64,000 bases of DNA from Solihabitans fulvus (GTDB lineage Bacteria > Actinomycetota > Actinomycetes > Mycobacteriales > Pseudonocardiaceae), in assembly GCF_008386585.1 (NCBI RefSeq), contig NZ_VUOB01000059.1, forward strand, positions 773 to 64,772. Reading direction: 5' to 3'. Shown in pieces: positions 1-8,611 of the stretch. The notes below the pieces were generated by a model. It did no database searches. It worked only from the letters and a program-made list of their open reading frames with translations, and was not told where the DNA came from. The position numbers were made by a program, and so were the translations under genes. Numbering within the stretch: position 1 is the first letter of the stretch; each line of letters starts with the position of its first letter.

Positions 1-34
1 CTCGCACACCCCGCACCGTCACAAAGTGGAAAAG

Positions 35-148
35 CGGGGCGCTGGGCGTGGGGCGTGGGGCGTGGGGCGCTGGGCGTGGGGCGTGGGGCGTGGGGTGCGG
101 GGCGTGGGGTGCGGGGTGGGGGGCGTGGGGTGCGGGGTGGGGGCGCCT
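35..148. repeat. G-rich heptamer repeat tract
   Basis: The + strand is made almost entirely of GGGGCGT and GGGGTGC variants in tandem, with many runs of four or more G. It abuts the stop codon of the ArsR gene at 151, so it lies in that gene's 3' region. G-quadruplex formation on the + strand is plausible from base composition. I see no gene in bases 1-150. Confidence 0.8.
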
Positions 149-150
149 GG

Positions 151-678
151 CTAGCGGTTCGGCTTGTCGTCGGTCTTGTCTGTTGGTAGCAGGGGGAACA
201 GTCGGGCTAGGGCGGCTACGGGTAGGGCGTCGGTGGGGCGTTGCTCTGGGTGGGTTTCGCGGTTCGCGAAGCGGTTGAGTACACCGCGGATCTGGTCGGC
301 TACCTCGTGGAGTTCGTCCGGGCTTAGGTACAGGACCGTGCTGAACGCCTCGTCGCGTTGCCATTGCTCGGACGCCTGGTCGCGGAGTCGCAGCCATCGC
401 TGGTAGCCCTCGTCCTCCAGTTCCCTGGCCAGGTTGCCTAGGTCGTCGGCCGGCTGGGTGCGCAGCCGCCAGGGTCGGACCCGGCCGCGCGCGCCGCCTG
501 CCTCTTCGATGTGGCCGTAGCGGGCCAGTTGGCGCAGGTGGAAGGAGCACAGGCCGGAGCTGTGGCCCAGTTCCCGCGCCGCCTCCGTGGAGGTCACCGT
601 GCCCCTGGCGCGGATCAGGTCGAGCAGCGCGCTGCGCACCGGGTGGGTCAACGCCGTCGCGGCCTTCTCGTTGGTCAC
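151..678 (-). CDS. ArsR-type winged-helix transcriptional regulator
   Basis: A 175-residue protein. The N-terminal 70 residues form an ArsR-like helix-turn-helix: THPVRSALLDLI leads into EAARELGHSSGLCSFHLRQL, the recognition region, followed by a wing ending in RPWRL. The remainder is charged and helical, with no obvious metal-binding cysteine pair. An open frame runs much further upstream, but that part is antisense to the ACC deaminase gene. I chose the GTG at 678 because it directly precedes the HTH-aligned sequence (VTNEKAATALTHP). Two CTTTGCAAAG palindromes sit on and just upstream of this start, so autoregulation is likely. It is divergent from the GntR gene at 763. The ligand is unknown. 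Confidence 0.85.
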   Translation of the reverse strand: MTNEKAATALTHPVRSALLDLIRARGTVTSTEAARELGHSSGLCSFHLRQLARYGHIEEAGGARGRVRPWRLRTQPADDLGNLARELEDEGYQRWLRLRDQASEQWQRDEAFSTVLYLSPDELHEVADQIRGVLNRFANRETHPEQRPTDALPVAALARLFPLLPTDKTDDKPNR

Positions 679-703
679 TTTGCAAAGACTATGCTTTGCA
701 AAG
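678..703. promoter_or_regulatory. Duplicated palindrome CTTTGCAAAG, probable ArsR operator
   Basis: The perfect 10-bp palindrome CTTTGCAAAG occurs at 678-687 and again at 694-703, 16 bp centre to centre. The first copy overlaps the ArsR start codon. Two identical sites less than two helical turns apart suggest a cooperative dimer operator. That the adjacent ArsR protein binds them is inference. Confidence 0.6.
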
Positions 704-762
704 AGTGGCGTCAAAGATCGTCTTTTGTTGACGTGGGTTGGTTGTGGGGGCATGGTGGTTGT

Positions 763-1413
763 ATGCAATATATTGGTCAGGTTGATCGGTCGTTGCTTCG
801 TGATCGCGCGTTGTCCTCGATCCGCGAGGCGATCGTTGTTGGCGACCTTGCGCCCGGCGAGGCGATCAGGGACGTCGACCTGGCCGAACGGCTCGGGCTG
901 TCCAGGACCCCCGTCCGCGAGGCGCTGGCTCGGCTGACCGACGAGGGGCTGGTCGAGTCGAAGCCGCACAGCTACACGAGGGTTACGCCGCTCAACGGTG
1001 ACGCGGTGCGCGACGCGCACGCGGTGGTGCAGGCCATGCACGCGCTCGCCGCCCGCCTGGCCGTTCCGCGCCTCGGCGCGGCCGAGCTTGCCGCCATGCG
1101 GGCGGCGAATTCGGACTTCGAGGCGGCCATCGCGCGCGGCGACGTCGGTGCGGCGCTGGCGGCCGACGACGAGTTCCACGGGGTCGCGGTGCGCGCCAGC
1201 GGGAACTTCGCCGTGGTGGCGACGATCGAGCGCTACACGCCGCTGGTGCGCAGGCTGGAACGGCTGCGGTTCGCCTCGCCGGTCGGCTGCCATTCCGTTG
1301 CCATGCACGAGGAGATCGTCGCGGCCTGCGCCGAGGGCGACGCGGAGTTGGCCGGCCGCCTGGTCGAGCGCAACTGGGCGACGCTGGGTGATCTTCTCGG
1401 CGAGAGTGGGTGA
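763..1413 (+). CDS. GntR family regulator, FadR/FCD type
   Basis: A 216-residue protein with an N-terminal GntR winged helix (residues about 10-75, including DLAERLGLSRTPVREALARL) and a helical FCD ligand-binding domain (about 85-205). FCD domains usually bind small carboxylates through a metal held by Asp/His residues. DDEFH and the later MHEEI segment fit that pattern. The ATG at 763 is used because the longer frame upstream is antisense to the ArsR gene. The ACC deaminase gene starts 6 bp after its stop, so the two are probably co-transcribed and this is the likely pathway-specific regulator. A palindrome CAATATATTG at 766-775 lies just inside the gene. Confidence 0.85.
   Translation: MQYIGQVDRSLLRDRALSSIREAIVVGDLAPGEAIRDVDLAERLGLSRTPVREALARLTDEGLVESKPHSYTRVTPLNGDAVRDAHAVVQAMHALAARLAVPRLGAAELAAMRAANSDFEAAIARGDVGAALAADDEFHGVAVRASGNFAVVATIERYTPLVRRLERLRFASPVGCHSVAMHEEIVAACAEGDAELAGRLVERNWATLGDLLGESG
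766..775. promoter_or_regulatory. Palindrome CAATATATTG at start of GntR gene
   Basis: A perfect 10-bp AT-rich palindrome in a GC-rich genome, beginning 3 bp after the first base of the start codon. It could be an autoregulatory GntR site. No second copy was seen in the near neighbourhood. Confidence 0.35.
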
Positions 1414-1419
1414 CCGGTC

Positions 1420-2421
1420 ATGCGTCTCGTCGATTTTCCTCGCCACCCCTTGATGTTCGGCCCGTCGCCGGTGCACCCGCTCGATCGGCTCACCGCCCAC
1501 CTCGGCGGCGCGCGGATCTGGGCGAAACGGGAGGACTGCAACTCGGGACTCGCCTTTGGCGGCAACAAGACCCGGAAACTGGAGTACCTGGTGGCCGACG
1601 CGCTGGCCACGGGCTGCGACACGCTCGTGTCCATCGGCGGCGTGCAGTCCAACCACACCAGGCAGGTCGCCGCAGCGGCCGCGAGGGTGGGGCTGAAGTG
1701 CGTGCTGGTGCAGGAAAGCTGGGTCGACTGGTCGGATCCCGGCTACGAGCGGGTCGGCAACATCCAGCTCAGTCGGCTGCTCGGGGCGGAGATCCGCTTG
1801 GCGCGGGCGGACTTCGGCATCGGCGTGAAGCGGACCTGGGAGCAGGCGATCGAGGATGTGCGCAGCGCGGGCGGCACACCGTACGCCATCCCGGCCGGGG
1901 CGTCCGACCATCCGCTCGGCGGCCTCGGTTTCGCCGGCTGGGCGGCCGAACTGACGCGGCAGGAGGCCGAACTCGGCGTCTTCTTCGACACAGTGGTGGT
2001 GTGCTCGGTCACCGGCAGCACCCAGGCTGGGATGGTCGCCGGCTTCGCCGCGCTCGGGCAGCGGCGTCGGGTGATCGGCATCGACGCCTCCGCGAAGCCG
2101 ACCGAGACCAGGGACCAGATCCTGCGCATCGCGCGGTGCACCGGCGAGCTGCTCGGCGTCGAGATCGCGGACGCGGACGTGCTGCTGGACGACCGCTACC
2201 ACGGCGGCATTTATGGCATCCCGGACGAGGCCACTCTTGATGCCATGCGCACGTCTGCCAGGTTGGAGGGCATGATCACCGACCCGGTGTATGAGGGGAA
2301 GTCGATGGCAGGGTTGATCGATCTGGTCGGGAGGGGTGAGATTTCAAAGGGCGCAACGGTTCTGTACGCGCATCTTGGCGGTCAGCCTGCCCTCAATGCG
2401 TACAGCGCGCTGTTCGCCTGA
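1420..2421 (+). CDS. acdS: 1-aminocyclopropane-1-carboxylate (ACC) deaminase
   Basis: A 333-residue fold-type II PLP enzyme that splits ACC, the plant ethylene precursor, into 2-oxobutyrate and ammonia in the cytosol. The PLP lysine is K50 in LAFGGNKTRKLEYL, and the serine loop is SIGGVQSNHTR. Two residues that separate true ACC deaminases from D-cysteine desulfhydrases are both present: E292 in DPVYEGKSM and L319 in YAHLGG, corresponding to E295 and L322 of the Pseudomonas UW4 enzyme. The length matches the family (about 338). It is preceded at 6 bp by a GntR gene. Many bacteria control acdS with an Lrp-type regulator, so the GntR partner is unusual by comparison. It suggests life near plants or use of ACC as a nitrogen source. 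Confidence 0.93.
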   Translation: MRLVDFPRHPLMFGPSPVHPLDRLTAHLGGARIWAKREDCNSGLAFGGNKTRKLEYLVADALATGCDTLVSIGGVQSNHTRQVAAAAARVGLKCVLVQESWVDWSDPGYERVGNIQLSRLLGAEIRLARADFGIGVKRTWEQAIEDVRSAGGTPYAIPAGASDHPLGGLGFAGWAAELTRQEAELGVFFDTVVVCSVTGSTQAGMVAGFAALGQRRRVIGIDASAKPTETRDQILRIARCTGELLGVEIADADVLLDDRYHGGIYGIPDEATLDAMRTSARLEGMITDPVYEGKSMAGLIDLVGRGEISKGATVLYAHLGGQPALNAYSALFA

Positions 2422-2429
2422 CCCGTCGC

Positions 2430-3965
2430 CTACCGCTTCACCCGTGCGCGGATCGCCAGGAACGCCAACGCGAGGAGCACCGGCCCGAGGAGCCGTGCGA
2501 GCAGCACGATCCAGTTGCCCGCCGTGGTGAGCCGCTGGCCCGCGTCGCGGAACACCACCGCGTTGAGCGCCAACCTCGCGGACGTCTCGGCGCGGTCCCA
2601 GGTCACTCGCTGGTCGGGTGCGGGCGGTCGGGCGGTGGTGTCGGCGGCGACCACCTGCCCTGGCTGGGGTTCCGCGGGCAGCCCGAACCCGACGAGCCCC
2701 GCCGTGACCAGGAGGACGAGCAGCGCGAGCGCGATCAACGCGCGGCTTGCCCGCTGCCCGTAGCCGGAGAACAGCCAGTAGGCGCGGAGGATGACGCGCT
2801 CCCCGCGCGGAGTGACCGTGGCGTGCCGGCGCGCCTCCATCTCGCCGTAGTAGAAGTCGCCGGAGCCGGCCTCGTTCTTGTTGTCCTCCATGGATTTCCG
2901 CAGCCCCCGATACAGGGCGGCGAGTCGTTCGGGGCCGACTGCGGCGACTCGCCAGCCGGGGCCGAACGCGTCGCCGAAGGGGTGCCCGGCCTGCCAGCCG
3001 GAATCCTCGTCCCGGCGCGCGCGCCACAGGTGCTCGTCGAAGATCACCTGACGGTTCGTCCAGCGCAGCCCCGGCGGTGGTTGGGCGAACGGGCTGCGGC
3101 CCTCGATGCGCAGCTTCTCCAAGCGCAGCGCGCCTGCGAAGTGACACCAGCGCAGATCGATGTCGGTGAGCACCAGCTCGCTCACATCGGTGCCGCTCAA
3201 CGACGCCAACGCCGGCTGCCAGCCCTCCGGACCGCTGCGGAGATCGCGGGCGTGGATCCGCGCCGCCCACCGCGTCCAGTTCTGTCGCTGGTTCTCGTCC
3301 GCGATGTCCGAGATCGCGCTGTAGCCGACCGCGAAGGTGCTGGAGCCTGCCAGCGAGGACGCGGCCCCGAAGCGGACCTGTTCAAGCCGCACCACGGCGA
3401 ACCGCACGCGCAGGGCGACGCCGTCCTCGAATCGCGTTCGCACGCAGGACACGACGCCCGCCTCGGCCTCGATGATCATCGGTTGGGCGAACACCGCCTC
3501 GTCGAGCACCAGCGAGTCCGCGGCCAGCGGGCCGAGCCCGCCAGGTGCCTCGAAGCGGGCAGCCACGAAGCTGGCCCGGCCGGCGAACCTCGCCCTGTCG
3601 AACCACACGCCTCCGGCGAACCGCGCCTCGTCGAACACCGCGTCACCGGCGAACCGCGCGCCACGGAACCAGGTCTCGCCGGTGAACTCCACGCCCTCGA
3701 ACGACGCCTTCTCCTCGAAGCGCGCACCGTCGAAGTTGGCCTCGTTCAGGCGAAGTCCCCTGTGTGTCAGGACTTGGCTGAGCAGGTCCGCCGTGAATGC
3801 TGTCCCGCGCAGATCGACGGTGTCGGCCTTGCGGATGGCCTGGAGCGCGTCCACCAGACGTGGACCGCGGAGGTGTGCCAGGCAGCGGCTCAAGCCGGGG
3901 ATCTGCACGCCGGTGCAGGCCGGTTTGACCGGTTCCTGGCAGATGGACCAGCTCACTGCGATCAT
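2430..3965 (-). CDS. Pentapeptide-repeat membrane protein
   Basis: A 511-residue protein. Residues about 75-190 contain strings of pentapeptide repeats centred on phenylalanine (ANFDGARFEEKASFEGVEF), which fold as a right-handed quadrilateral beta helix. A central segment contains GLRKSMEDNKNEAGSGDFYY, typical of the membrane-linked pentapeptide proteins. Two hydrophobic helices lie near 409-429 and 485-505, with a soluble loop between, and a basic tail (RARVKR). The protein is probably anchored in the plasma membrane with its repeat domain in the cytosol. The substrate is unknown. It is convergent with the ACC deaminase gene (8-bp gap). The ATG at 3965 is the first start in the frame. Confidence 0.8.
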   Translation of the reverse strand: MIAVSWSICQEPVKPACTGVQIPGLSRCLAHLRGPRLVDALQAIRKADTVDLRGTAFTADLLSQVLTHRGLRLNEANFDGARFEEKASFEGVEFTGETWFRGARFAGDAVFDEARFAGGVWFDRARFAGRASFVAARFEAPGGLGPLAADSLVLDEAVFAQPMIIEAEAGVVSCVRTRFEDGVALRVRFAVVRLEQVRFGAASSLAGSSTFAVGYSAISDIADENQRQNWTRWAARIHARDLRSGPEGWQPALASLSGTDVSELVLTDIDLRWCHFAGALRLEKLRIEGRSPFAQPPPGLRWTNRQVIFDEHLWRARRDEDSGWQAGHPFGDAFGPGWRVAAVGPERLAALYRGLRKSMEDNKNEAGSGDFYYGEMEARRHATVTPRGERVILRAYWLFSGYGQRASRALIALALLVLLVTAGLVGFGLPAEPQPGQVVAADTTARPPAPDQRVTWDRAETSARLALNAVVFRDAGQRLTTAGNWIVLLARLLGPVLLALAFLAIRARVKR

Positions 3966-4009
3966 CGTTCAGTTGTAGGGCATCGGCGCGCGGCGCGGGC
4001 CGGAAACGC

Positions 4010-7000
4010 CTACGCGCGCAACCGCAGTCCCTTCGGCGTGGCGCGGAAACCGGCCTCCTGCAACACCAACGCCAACCGCGACCCCAGCGCGCCCTCGCCG
4101 TCGGCGCGTTGCACGGCCAGCTGGCCGAGCCACCCGTCCCGCACCGCGCGGCTCAACGCCTCGGCCGCACTGCGCAGCGCGGTCTCGTCCTCGGTGAACG
4201 ACAGCAGCGACCGGCCGCCGCGCTCCACGTACAGCGCGGGGACGCCGTCGACGAGCACGGTCAGCCCGCCCGCCTTGCGCGCCGGCCGGTGCTTGCCGCC
4301 GCCGATCGGGTCCGGCCAGGGCAGCGCCGCGCCGTAGGGCTGGGCCGGGTCCGCCGCGGCGAGCACGATCGTCGGGGTCGGGTCCGCGCCGTCAGCCGGC
4401 CGGGACAACGCCCGCAGCCGGTCCACCGCGCCCCTGGCGGCGAACTGCGCCGCGCCGAGCCCCTCGACGACGTACCCGCGCACCACCTGCCCGGACTCCT
4501 CCATCGCCCGCAACACCTTGTACACCGCGCTGAAGCCGCCGCTGACCCGCTCGGTGTCCAGCGCGCCCCTGGTCAGCACGCCGTGCCGCTCCAGGAACGC
4601 CTCGGCCCGCGCGTGCGCGCGCCGGGTCGGGTCGGTCTCCCGCGCGACGACCAGCGACCACCGGCCGGCCACGGTCGGCGGGCCCGACCGGCTCGGCATC
4701 GCCGGCCGCGCCGCGCGCAGCTGCGCGTACCGCCCGCGCGGGGCCGTCCGCCGGGGTTTGTGCGCCGCGCCCTTGCCGGACACCAGCGCGCGCAGCGGCC
4801 CCAGCGTGTCGTTGGTGACCAGGCCCGCCCACACCAGGTCCCACAGCGCGGCAACCATGTCCTGGTCGTTGGGCACCGGCGCGTCCTCGTCGCGCGGCGC
4901 GACGGACACCCGGTCGGTGAGCTGCCGGAAGAACAGCGCGCCGCCGGCCAGAGCCGCGAGCACCGCAGTGTGCAGCGGTGACTCCGGCAACGCCTCGGCG
5001 ATCTCGGGCAGCAGCAGGTCGGCCACGTCGGTCGGGGCGAGCGCCACCCAGCCGTCGCCGCCTGCCAACGCCCCGCACCCGGCCCAGGTGACCTCGCCGG
5101 ACGCGGTCAGCTCGTCAAGCAGCGCGGGGGAGTAGCCGGGCAACCGGGCGGGCAGGATCAGCGACTCGAGCCCGCTGGCCGGCAGCGGCGCGCCGGCCAG
5201 CTGCTCGACCACCGACAGCACGTCGTCCACCGAGGGAGCCGACCGCAGCCTGCGGGACACGCCGTGCCAGTTCGGCAGGAACCGGCCGAGCGCGGCCGGT
5301 TCGACGGGTTCGACCTCGGCGCGCAGCCGCGCAAGGGACGCGCGCCGCAGCCGACGCAGCACATCCGCGTCGCAGTACTCGGTGTGCGTGCCGCCCGGCC
5401 GCAGCTCGCCGCGCACCAGCCGCCCGCCGGCCGCCATCCGTTCGAGCACACCGGTCACCACGGCGACGCCGAGCCCGAATCGCTCCGCCGCCTGCGCGGC
5501 CGGGAACGGGCCGTGCGTGCGGGCGTACCTGGCCAGCAGGTCGCCGAGCGGGTCGGCCACCGGCTCGGTGAACGCCTCCGGCACGCCGACCGGCAGCGCG
5601 ACGCCGAGCGCGTCCCGCACCCGGCCGGCGTCCTCGATCGCCAGGTGCCTCGGCTCGCCGGCGATGCGGACCTCGATCGCCCTGCGCTGCGTCACCAGCT
5701 CGGCCAGCCACGCCGGGTCGACCCCGCGCTCCTGCGCCTCCGGCACCGAGAGGTCGCCGAGGAACCGCAGCAGGTCCGCCGCGTCCTCCAGGTGCCTGGC
5801 GCGCCGCTCGGGGGTCAGGCGCTGCAACGACAGTTCGACCTCGGCCAGCACCTCGGGGTCGAGCAGCTCGCGGATCGCCTCGGCGCCGAGCAGCTCAGCG
5901 AGCAGCGCGGAGTCGAGCGACAGCGCGGCGGCGCGGCGCTCGGCCAGCGGCGTGTCCGACTCGTACAGGAACATGCCGACGTAGCCGAACAGCAGGCTGC
6001 GCGCGAACGGCGACGGCGCGGCCGTCTCGACCTCGACCACGCGGACCCGGCGGGCCCGCACGTCGGTCATCAGCTCGCGCAGCCCCGGCAGGTCGTAGAC
6101 GTCCTGGAGGCACTCCCGCATCGCCTCAAGCACCACGGGGAAGCTCTCGTACTTCGCGGCGACGGACAGCAGCTGCGCCGCGCGCTGGCGCTGCTGCCAC
6201 AGCGGCGTCCTGCGGCGGGGATCCCTGCGGGGCAACAACAACGAGCGCGACGCGCACTCGCGGAACCGCGCGGCGAACAGCGCGGAGCCGCTGACCTCCG
6301 CCACCACGATCTGGTCGATCTCCTCAGGATCGAGCAGCACGTCCTGCGCGCCTGCGGTCACCTCGGACCCGTCCTCGTCGACCGCGTCGGGCAGCCGCAG
6401 CACGATGCCGTCGTCGGAGTGCGCGACCTGCGCCTCGACGCCGCGCCGCTCGCGCAGCCGCGCCGCGATCGCCAGCGCCCACGGCGCGTTCACCTGCGCG
6501 CCGAACGGGGAGTGCACGACCAGCCGCCAGTCGCCGAGCTCGTCGCGGAACCGTTCCACCAGAACGGTTCTGTCGTCCGGCACGTGCCTGGTGGCGGCCC
6601 GCTGCTCGGCCAGGTAGGTCAGCAGGTTCTCGCCGGCCCACTCGTCCAGGCCGGCGGCCGCGGTGCGCTGCTTCGCGTCCGCTCTGTCCACTGTGGACAG
6701 TTCGCGCAGGAACTTTCCCAACGCACGGCCGAGTTCCAGCGGCCGGCCCGGCGAGTCGCCCTTCCAGAACGGCATCCGCGCCGGCTCGCCTGGCGCCGGC
6801 GTGACCACCACGCGATCGTGCGTGATGTCCTGCACGCGCCAGGAGGACGTGCCGAGCAGGAACGTGTCCCCGACGCGGGACTCGTACACCATCTCCTCGT
6901 CCAGCTCGCCGACCCGCGAACCTGGCGACGAACCGTCTCCCGGCGTCATCACGGTGAACATGCCTCGGTCGGGGATCGTGCCGCCGGAGGTGACCGCGAG

Positions 7001-8584
7001 CCGCTGCGCGCCGGGCCGGCCGCGCAGCTCGCCGGTGATCCGGTCCCAGGTCACCCTGGGGCGCAGCTCGCCGAACTCCTCGCTGGGATAGCGGCCGGCG
7101 AGCATGTCCAGCACGGAGTGCAGCGCCGACTCCGGCAGCGCCGCGAACGGCGCGGCCCGCCGCACCAGCCCGGCCAGCTCGTCGACCGTCCACGGCTCCA
7201 ACGCCACCATCGCCACGATGTGCTGGGCGAGCACGTCCAGCGGGTTGCGCGGGTACCGCATCGACTCGATCGCGCCGTCCCGCATCCGCTCGGCGACCAC
7301 CGCGCAGGACACCAGATCGCCGCGGAACTTCGGGAACATCACGCCCCGCGACACCGCGCCGACCTGGTGGCCAGCGCGGCCGACCCGCTGCAACCCCGAC
7401 GCGACCGTCGGCGGCGCCTCGATCTGCACCACCAGGTCGACCGCGCCCATGTCGATGCCCAGTTCGAGCGAGGAGGTGGCGACGACGCACGGCAGCCTGC
7501 CCGTCTTCAGCTCCTCCTCGACGGTGGTGCGCTGCTCGCGGGACATCGACCCGTGGTGCGCCCTGGCGACGGTCGGCGGCGCGCCCGTCGTCAGCCCGGA
7601 CTGCCCGATGGCCTCGGCAGGGAAGCGTTCGATCGGGGTGTCGTCCTCGGCGGCCAGCTCGTTGAGCCGGGCCGTCATCCGCTCGGCCAGCCGCCGCGAG
7701 TTGGCGAACACGATCGTCGAGCGGTGCTGCCGGACCAGTTCGAGGACGCGCTGCTCCACCGAGGGCCAGATCGAGCTCCGCCGCTCCGCCCCGGACGCCG
7801 ACCCGGACACCTCGCCGGTCGGCTCGCCAAGCGTCGACATGTCCTCGACCGGCACCTCGACCTCGACCTGGATGGTCTTGGCGATGGCCGGCTGCACCAG
7901 CCGGACCGGGCGGCCCCCGGCCAGGAACGAGCTGACCTCCTCGACCGGGCGGACCGTCGCGGACAGGCCGATCCGCTGGGCCGGACTGTCCAGCAGGGCG
8001 TCGAGGCGTTCGAGCGACAGGGCTAGGTGCGCGCCGCGCTTGGTGCCGGCCACCGCGTGCACCTCGTCGACGATCACCGTCTGCACGCCGCGCAGCGAGT
8101 CCCGCGCGGCCGAGGTGAGCAGCAGGAACAGCGACTCGGGCGTGGTGACCAGCACGTCGGGAGGTGTGCGGGCGAACGCGCGGCGCACGTCGGCCGGGGT
8201 GTCCCCGGTGCGCATCCCGACCGTGATCGAGGGCTCGGGCTGCCCGAGCCGATGCGCGGCCTGGCGGATGCCGGCGAGCGGGGCGCGCAGGTTGCGCTCC
8301 ACGTCGACCGCGAGCGCCTTGAGCGGGGACACGTACAGCACCCGGCAGCGCCGCTTCGGCTCCTCCGGCGGCGGCAGCGTGGCCAGCCGGTCCAGCGCCC
8401 ACAGGAACGCGGCGAGCGTCTTGCCAGAGCCGGTCGGCGCGATCACCAGGGCGTGCTCGCCGGCCGACGCGGCCTGCCACGCGCCGACCTGGGCGGGAGT
8501 CGGCGCGACGAAGGCTCCCGCGAACCACTGCCTGGTCGCCGGCGAGAACACGTCGAGCACATCCACCAGGCCATACTGACTCAC
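4010..8584 (-). CDS. lhr: Lhr family ATP-dependent helicase
   Basis: A 1524-residue superfamily 2 helicase of the Lhr (large helicase-related) type, a 3'-5' DNA/RNA-DNA translocase linked to DNA repair in mycobacteria. Walker A APTGSGKTLAAF lies near residue 50, the DExH box DEVHAVAGTKRG near 175, motif III as LSATV, and motif VI as QRVGRAGHQ. A very long C-terminal region with winged-helix parts is characteristic of full-length Lhr and matches the usual length of about 1500. Translation starts at GTG 8584 (VSQYGLVDVL). It is followed on the same strand by the pentapeptide gene after 44 bp and preceded by an MFS gene with a 27-bp gap. Confidence 0.95.
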   Translation of the reverse strand: MSQYGLVDVLDVFSPATRQWFAGAFVAPTPAQVGAWQAASAGEHALVIAPTGSGKTLAAFLWALDRLATLPPPEEPKRRCRVLYVSPLKALAVDVERNLRAPLAGIRQAAHRLGQPEPSITVGMRTGDTPADVRRAFARTPPDVLVTTPESLFLLLTSAARDSLRGVQTVIVDEVHAVAGTKRGAHLALSLERLDALLDSPAQRIGLSATVRPVEEVSSFLAGGRPVRLVQPAIAKTIQVEVEVPVEDMSTLGEPTGEVSGSASGAERRSSIWPSVEQRVLELVRQHRSTIVFANSRRLAERMTARLNELAAEDDTPIERFPAEAIGQSGLTTGAPPTVARAHHGSMSREQRTTVEEELKTGRLPCVVATSSLELGIDMGAVDLVVQIEAPPTVASGLQRVGRAGHQVGAVSRGVMFPKFRGDLVSCAVVAERMRDGAIESMRYPRNPLDVLAQHIVAMVALEPWTVDELAGLVRRAAPFAALPESALHSVLDMLAGRYPSEEFGELRPRVTWDRITGELRGRPGAQRLAVTSGGTIPDRGMFTVMTPGDGSSPGSRVGELDEEMVYESRVGDTFLLGTSSWRVQDITHDRVVVTPAPGEPARMPFWKGDSPGRPLELGRALGKFLRELSTVDRADAKQRTAAAGLDEWAGENLLTYLAEQRAATRHVPDDRTVLVERFRDELGDWRLVVHSPFGAQVNAPWALAIAARLRERRGVEAQVAHSDDGIVLRLPDAVDEDGSEVTAGAQDVLLDPEEIDQIVVAEVSGSALFAARFRECASRSLLLPRRDPRRRTPLWQQRQRAAQLLSVAAKYESFPVVLEAMRECLQDVYDLPGLRELMTDVRARRVRVVEVETAAPSPFARSLLFGYVGMFLYESDTPLAERRAAALSLDSALLAELLGAEAIRELLDPEVLAEVELSLQRLTPERRARHLEDAADLLRFLGDLSVPEAQERGVDPAWLAELVTQRRAIEVRIAGEPRHLAIEDAGRVRDALGVALPVGVPEAFTEPVADPLGDLLARYARTHGPFPAAQAAERFGLGVAVVTGVLERMAAGGRLVRGELRPGGTHTEYCDADVLRRLRRASLARLRAEVEPVEPAALGRFLPNWHGVSRRLRSAPSVDDVLSVVEQLAGAPLPASGLESLILPARLPGYSPALLDELTASGEVTWAGCGALAGGDGWVALAPTDVADLLLPEIAEALPESPLHTAVLAALAGGALFFRQLTDRVSVAPRDEDAPVPNDQDMVAALWDLVWAGLVTNDTLGPLRALVSGKGAAHKPRRTAPRGRYAQLRAARPAMPSRSGPPTVAGRWSLVVARETDPTRRAHARAEAFLERHGVLTRGALDTERVSGGFSAVYKVLRAMEESGQVVRGYVVEGLGAAQFAARGAVDRLRALSRPADGADPTPTIVLAAADPAQPYGAALPWPDPIGGGKHRPARKAGGLTVLVDGVPALYVERGGRSLLSFTEDETALRSAAEALSRAVRDGWLGQLAVQRADGEGALGSRLALVLQEAGFRATPKGLRLRA

Positions 8585-8611
8585 GGCACCGACAACGGCC
8601 GTGCCGGCAGG

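Noticed and set aside
151..2202. 683-residue minus-strand open frame
   Set aside because: Only the last 175 residues look like a protein (ArsR). The rest is antisense to GntR and ACC deaminase and is typical GC-rich shadow frame.
5264..8026. 920-residue plus-strand frame inside lhr
   Set aside because: It is entirely antisense to well-conserved helicase motifs and has shadow-frame composition rich in Arg, His and Gln.
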